Assembly: GCA_905233455.1 (NCBI GenBank)
Contig: CAJOES010000008.1
Location: 1-35,260 of the forward strand
Direction: 5' to 3'
Source of the DNA: an uncultured Synergistales bacterium
Lineage (GTDB): Bacteria > Synergistota > Synergistia > Synergistales > Aminobacteriaceae
DNA length: 35,260 nucleotides
Part shown: positions 33,901 through 35,260 of the stretch, piece by piece
Layout: the number at the start of each line of letters is the position of its first letter
How positions within the stretch are numbered: the stretch's first letter is position 1
The notes under the pieces: model-generated
Seen by the model: the letters and a program-made list of their open reading frames with translations, nothing else
Databases searched by the model: none
What the model was told of the DNA's origin: nothing
Position numbers and translations under genes: made by a program

Positions 33901-34011
33901 CTTGCCTATCTGGAAATATGCCATGATTCCCCCTGCCAGTGTCAGAAGGCATATGAATAGTATTACCTTGCAGCGTTTTATGCTGGCTCTTGCTATATCC
34001 ATGCCTCTCAC
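30955..34011 (-). CDS. RND family efflux pump (inner-membrane transporter)
   Basis: 1018 residues, the normal length for AcrB-type proteins. It has twelve membrane spans with two large periplasmic loops (after TM1 and TM7). The proton-relay region in TM4 reads GSLVDNGIVVAE, keeping the first of the two Asp of AcrB and having Asn for the second, as in many non-proteobacterial homologues. TM10 keeps the Lys in MLAKNSIVLLDQ. GASAYEVEQEVT (about 56-67) and PGASAY-type blocks are typical. It exports drugs, detergents or other toxic compounds by proton antiport together with the adaptor encoded upstream; an outer-membrane TolC partner is not in the window. The ATG overlaps the adaptor stop by four bases (ATGA). 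Confidence 0.95.
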   Translation of the reverse strand: MRGMDIARASIKRCKVILFICLLTLAGGIMAYFQIGKLEDPSFTIKTAVISAVYPGASAYEVEQEVTARIEDAVQAMGEIKHIRSRSTPGMAIIYVDIKDEYDSSQLPQIWDKLRQKVNDAQVYMPSGTTTIINNDFGEVYGQYYALIGDGYTMKELYDYADFLKKNLVLVPGVASVKILGEQTEGIYVEFSASRMSSLGISPLTVFAALTQQNTLSQTGNITLGDRYIRISPTSAILSVEDIEDLVIGSAGGNLTRLREVATVRRDYVEPQSFKLKFNDRPALAIGISTVEGGNVVDMGRAVSARLKELETFRPVGIELEEIYMQSEQVVKSTNDFLINLAESLAIVVGVLLVFMGLRSGLIIGLVLLITVAGTFTIMNYAGITLQIVSLAALIIALGSLVDNGIVVAEGMLVGVERGKSIEDAASESVEGSKWAMLGGTFIAVLAFAPVGLSKAQAGEFLRSLLQVVGISMLLSWFAALIAAPVLGKFMLKASKQEGDPYDRFLFRLYRSILEGCLRHRTLTIIATVAMFSVSMYLFTAIETSFFPDAETVYYSVDLWSQEGTSIEAQERNTKELADYIASQPGVKNITQFIGGGGLRFMLTYSPPENNTAFSQLMIETEDGAMTRPILMKTQEYINERMPHAEGICRLFARGSGMSEKIGVRFYGEDPVILRGLAKQALEIMEQDSASQFLRMDWRETVEVIRPHILKDQMQNLGLSRPLINAALQTATTGMTIGAFRDGDKSLSIYAALIPEERNNITLLSSLPVWSPAVNKSVPLGTVFTNLETVFEDDIIIHRDRSRMITAMSEVKLGMNADAMLARIKPKIESMELPLGYTLEWGGQSELSDESIAGMAVAFPPAILIMFVVMIFLFNGFRQTIIIFLSLPLIMIGVVGGLWIADMDLSFLAIVGILSLVGMLAKNSIVLLDQVSADFDAGRDKYTAIVEDGVSRLRPVAMSAVTTVLGMVPLVWDVMFGPMAVTIMAGLTVSTILTLLVIPVLTAVAYNVPCPEPDDEDE

Positions 34012-35165
34012 TCCTCAAGAATCCTCACGTGCTGGCCCTCATGCAGGAAGTACACCCCCGCAGTAACGATAATGTCGCCGTTCCTGAGTTCTGCACTCTC
34101 TATTTCAACGGAAGCATCATTGTTGATCTGTCCTGTATTCACCTGAATGCGCGAGACACTTCCGCCGTAATATCTCCAGACGTAATTATTTCCGCCGTGA
34201 TTGTATATTGCGGTTGTGGGCACTGCGTATCTGCTTTCCGTCTCGCCGTCCTTCTCTTCTCCGGTAAAGTTCACTTCAACAGTAACCGCCATCCCCGGAA
34301 GTATCCTCACGTCGTCATGTCTGGTCATCACTGCGGTTATGGGGTAAGTGTTCGCCGCCGTAGCCTGTGCTGCAATTTCTTTCAGGCCGAGCGGGAAGAC
34401 CTTATCGGGTATTGCGTCAAACCTTGCGTTCATCGTGTAATATTTCCCGGCGTTCTTCTGGAGATCTGCAATGCTCCTGACCTGCGGAATAGGGGCAAGG
34501 ATTATGTCATTGTCCGGTATGTTGAAGACAACTTCAAGCGCGGACAAATCCTGAATGGTGAATATTGTCTGCTTGGCCGTAACGTCCTGGAAATTCTCCA
34601 CCGTCCTTTCAGTGATGACTCCCTCAAACGGTGCGCGCAGTTCCGTATCCTTGAGTGCATCACGAGCGGATTTCACGCCTGCCTCTGCCGTAGCAACAGC
34701 AGATTTCGTTACGTCTACCTGCGTCTTGTATGAATCATACTGTGCCCGTGCTATGACTCTCTGCTTGTAGAGATTCTCATAGCGGGTAAAGTCGGCCTGT
34801 GCGTTTTTGTACTGTGCTTCAGCCTGTGCAAGCGAGCTCTGAGCCTGCCGCACCCTTGTGTTGAAGTCTCTAGGGTCAAGTGTTGCGAGAAGCTGCCCTC
34901 TCTTGACTGCTACGCCCTTCTCAACGTTTACCTTGCTGAGAGTTCCGGATACCCTGAAGGATAAATCTGCTCTCTTTCCTCCCTGAACTGTCCCGAAATA
35001 TCTTCGGGTCATAGAGTCCCTTCCGCCCTGAAGCGTGATTGTCCTGACAGGGCGTATGATCTCCTGTTCCTGCTCCGGTGCTTTTTCGCGGCGGAGTGTG
35101 TTGAGGCCGTAGCATATTCCGGCAACAATAATTGTTCCCAGCAATATTTTTACTGCATGTTTCAT
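34008..35165 (-). CDS. RND efflux periplasmic adaptor (membrane fusion protein)
   Basis: 385 residues. An N-terminal membrane anchor (about 5-22), no good lipobox. A split lipoyl domain (ADLSFRVSGTLSKVNVEKGVAVKRGQLLATLD before, RAPFEGVITERTVENFQDV after) encloses a helical hairpin rich in Ala/Gln (about 112-170). Beta-barrel and membrane-proximal parts follow. It links the inner-membrane pump to an outer-membrane channel. AGGAG lies about 9 bases before the ATG. It is the first gene of the pump operon in this window, behind a promoter with an inverted repeat. Confidence 0.94.
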   Translation of the reverse strand: MKHAVKILLGTIIVAGICYGLNTLRREKAPEQEQEIIRPVRTITLQGGRDSMTRRYFGTVQGGKRADLSFRVSGTLSKVNVEKGVAVKRGQLLATLDPRDFNTRVRQAQSSLAQAEAQYKNAQADFTRYENLYKQRVIARAQYDSYKTQVDVTKSAVATAEAGVKSARDALKDTELRAPFEGVITERTVENFQDVTAKQTIFTIQDLSALEVVFNIPDNDIILAPIPQVRSIADLQKNAGKYYTMNARFDAIPDKVFPLGLKEIAAQATAANTYPITAVMTRHDDVRILPGMAVTVEVNFTGEEKDGETESRYAVPTTAIYNHGGNNYVWRYYGGSVSRIQVNTGQINNDASVEIESAELRNGDIIVTAGVYFLHEGQHVRILEE

Positions 35166-35193
35166 TAAATCAACTCCTGAAAATTTTTGCGTG

Positions 35194-35226
35194 ATTATAG
35201 TATGCAGGTAATTATTTTGTCCTGCA
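35194..35226 (-). promoter_or_regulatory. RND operon promoter with operator-like inverted repeat
   Basis: On the minus strand a perfect TATAAT (35194-35199) lies about 30 bases before the adaptor start codon. A perfect inverted repeat TGCAGG-N12-CCTGCA (35203-35226) covers the -35/-10 spacer and the -35 region. The -35 box itself is poor. Such a palindrome is a good place for a TetR- or MarR-type repressor or for a MerR-type activator; no regulator gene lies in the window. Confidence 0.5.
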
Positions 35227-35260
35227 AAGTGTTACGGTTTACTTTTATCATGATTTATGG

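Overview
The window reads as chromosomal DNA of a Gram-negative-type (diderm), probably anaerobic gut bacterium. Evidence for two membranes is an RND pump with its periplasmic adaptor, an OmpH/Skp-like periplasmic protein and several exported binding proteins. The mix of amino-acid transport genes, a clostridial-type 2[4Fe-4S] ferredoxin and an rpoZ-coaBC-priA cluster fits a member of the Synergistota best. That placement is inference; no rRNA or marker search was possible.

Layout. 1-2534 (-): a large secreted VWA-domain protein, cut by the left edge. 2698-5439 (-): a hybrid histidine kinase with an amino-acid-binding-protein-type sensor. 5440-5823: no gene, two terminators. 5824-10279 (-): an operon of a UvrD-type helicase/Fe-S nuclease, a DUF1275 membrane protein and a small basic exported protein. 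10405-10578 (-): a 57-residue ferredoxin. 10699-15019 (-): a tightly coupled operon of ABC-F ATPase, two tandem paralogous glycosyltransferases and a DUF364-like protein. 15244-17630 (+): an MBOAT acyltransferase and an AlgJ/AlgX-like SGNH partner, followed by glgB (17723-19654). 19760-22407 (-): an amino-acid ABC transporter in two overlapping genes. 22516-27999 (+): a seven-gene operon terD-AIM24-terD-rpoZ-coaBC-priA-queT. 28096-30908 (+): four periplasmic or membrane proteins. 30955-35165 (-): an RND pump and its adaptor.

The most striking region is 11436-17630. Both glycosyltransferase genes are interrupted at the same codon position by a run of G (12 and 7 on the coding strand), each one base out of frame. 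This is the signature of slipped-strand phase variation. Next to them is a glycan O-acylation cassette. Its upstream region carries a perfect TTGACA-17-TATAAT promoter running directly into a four-copy 7-bp tandem repeat, and it resembles the glgB leader. Together these look like a switchable surface-glycan locus.

Other oddities: a PriA that has lost its ATPase motifs but keeps its zinc ligands; a queT whose best start codon is ATA; two binding proteins whose lobes appear in swapped order (lobe II before lobe I); an ABC ATPase with an extra C-terminal domain resembling a GHKL ATPase; and TerD/AIM24 stress genes placed where gmk usually precedes rpoZ.
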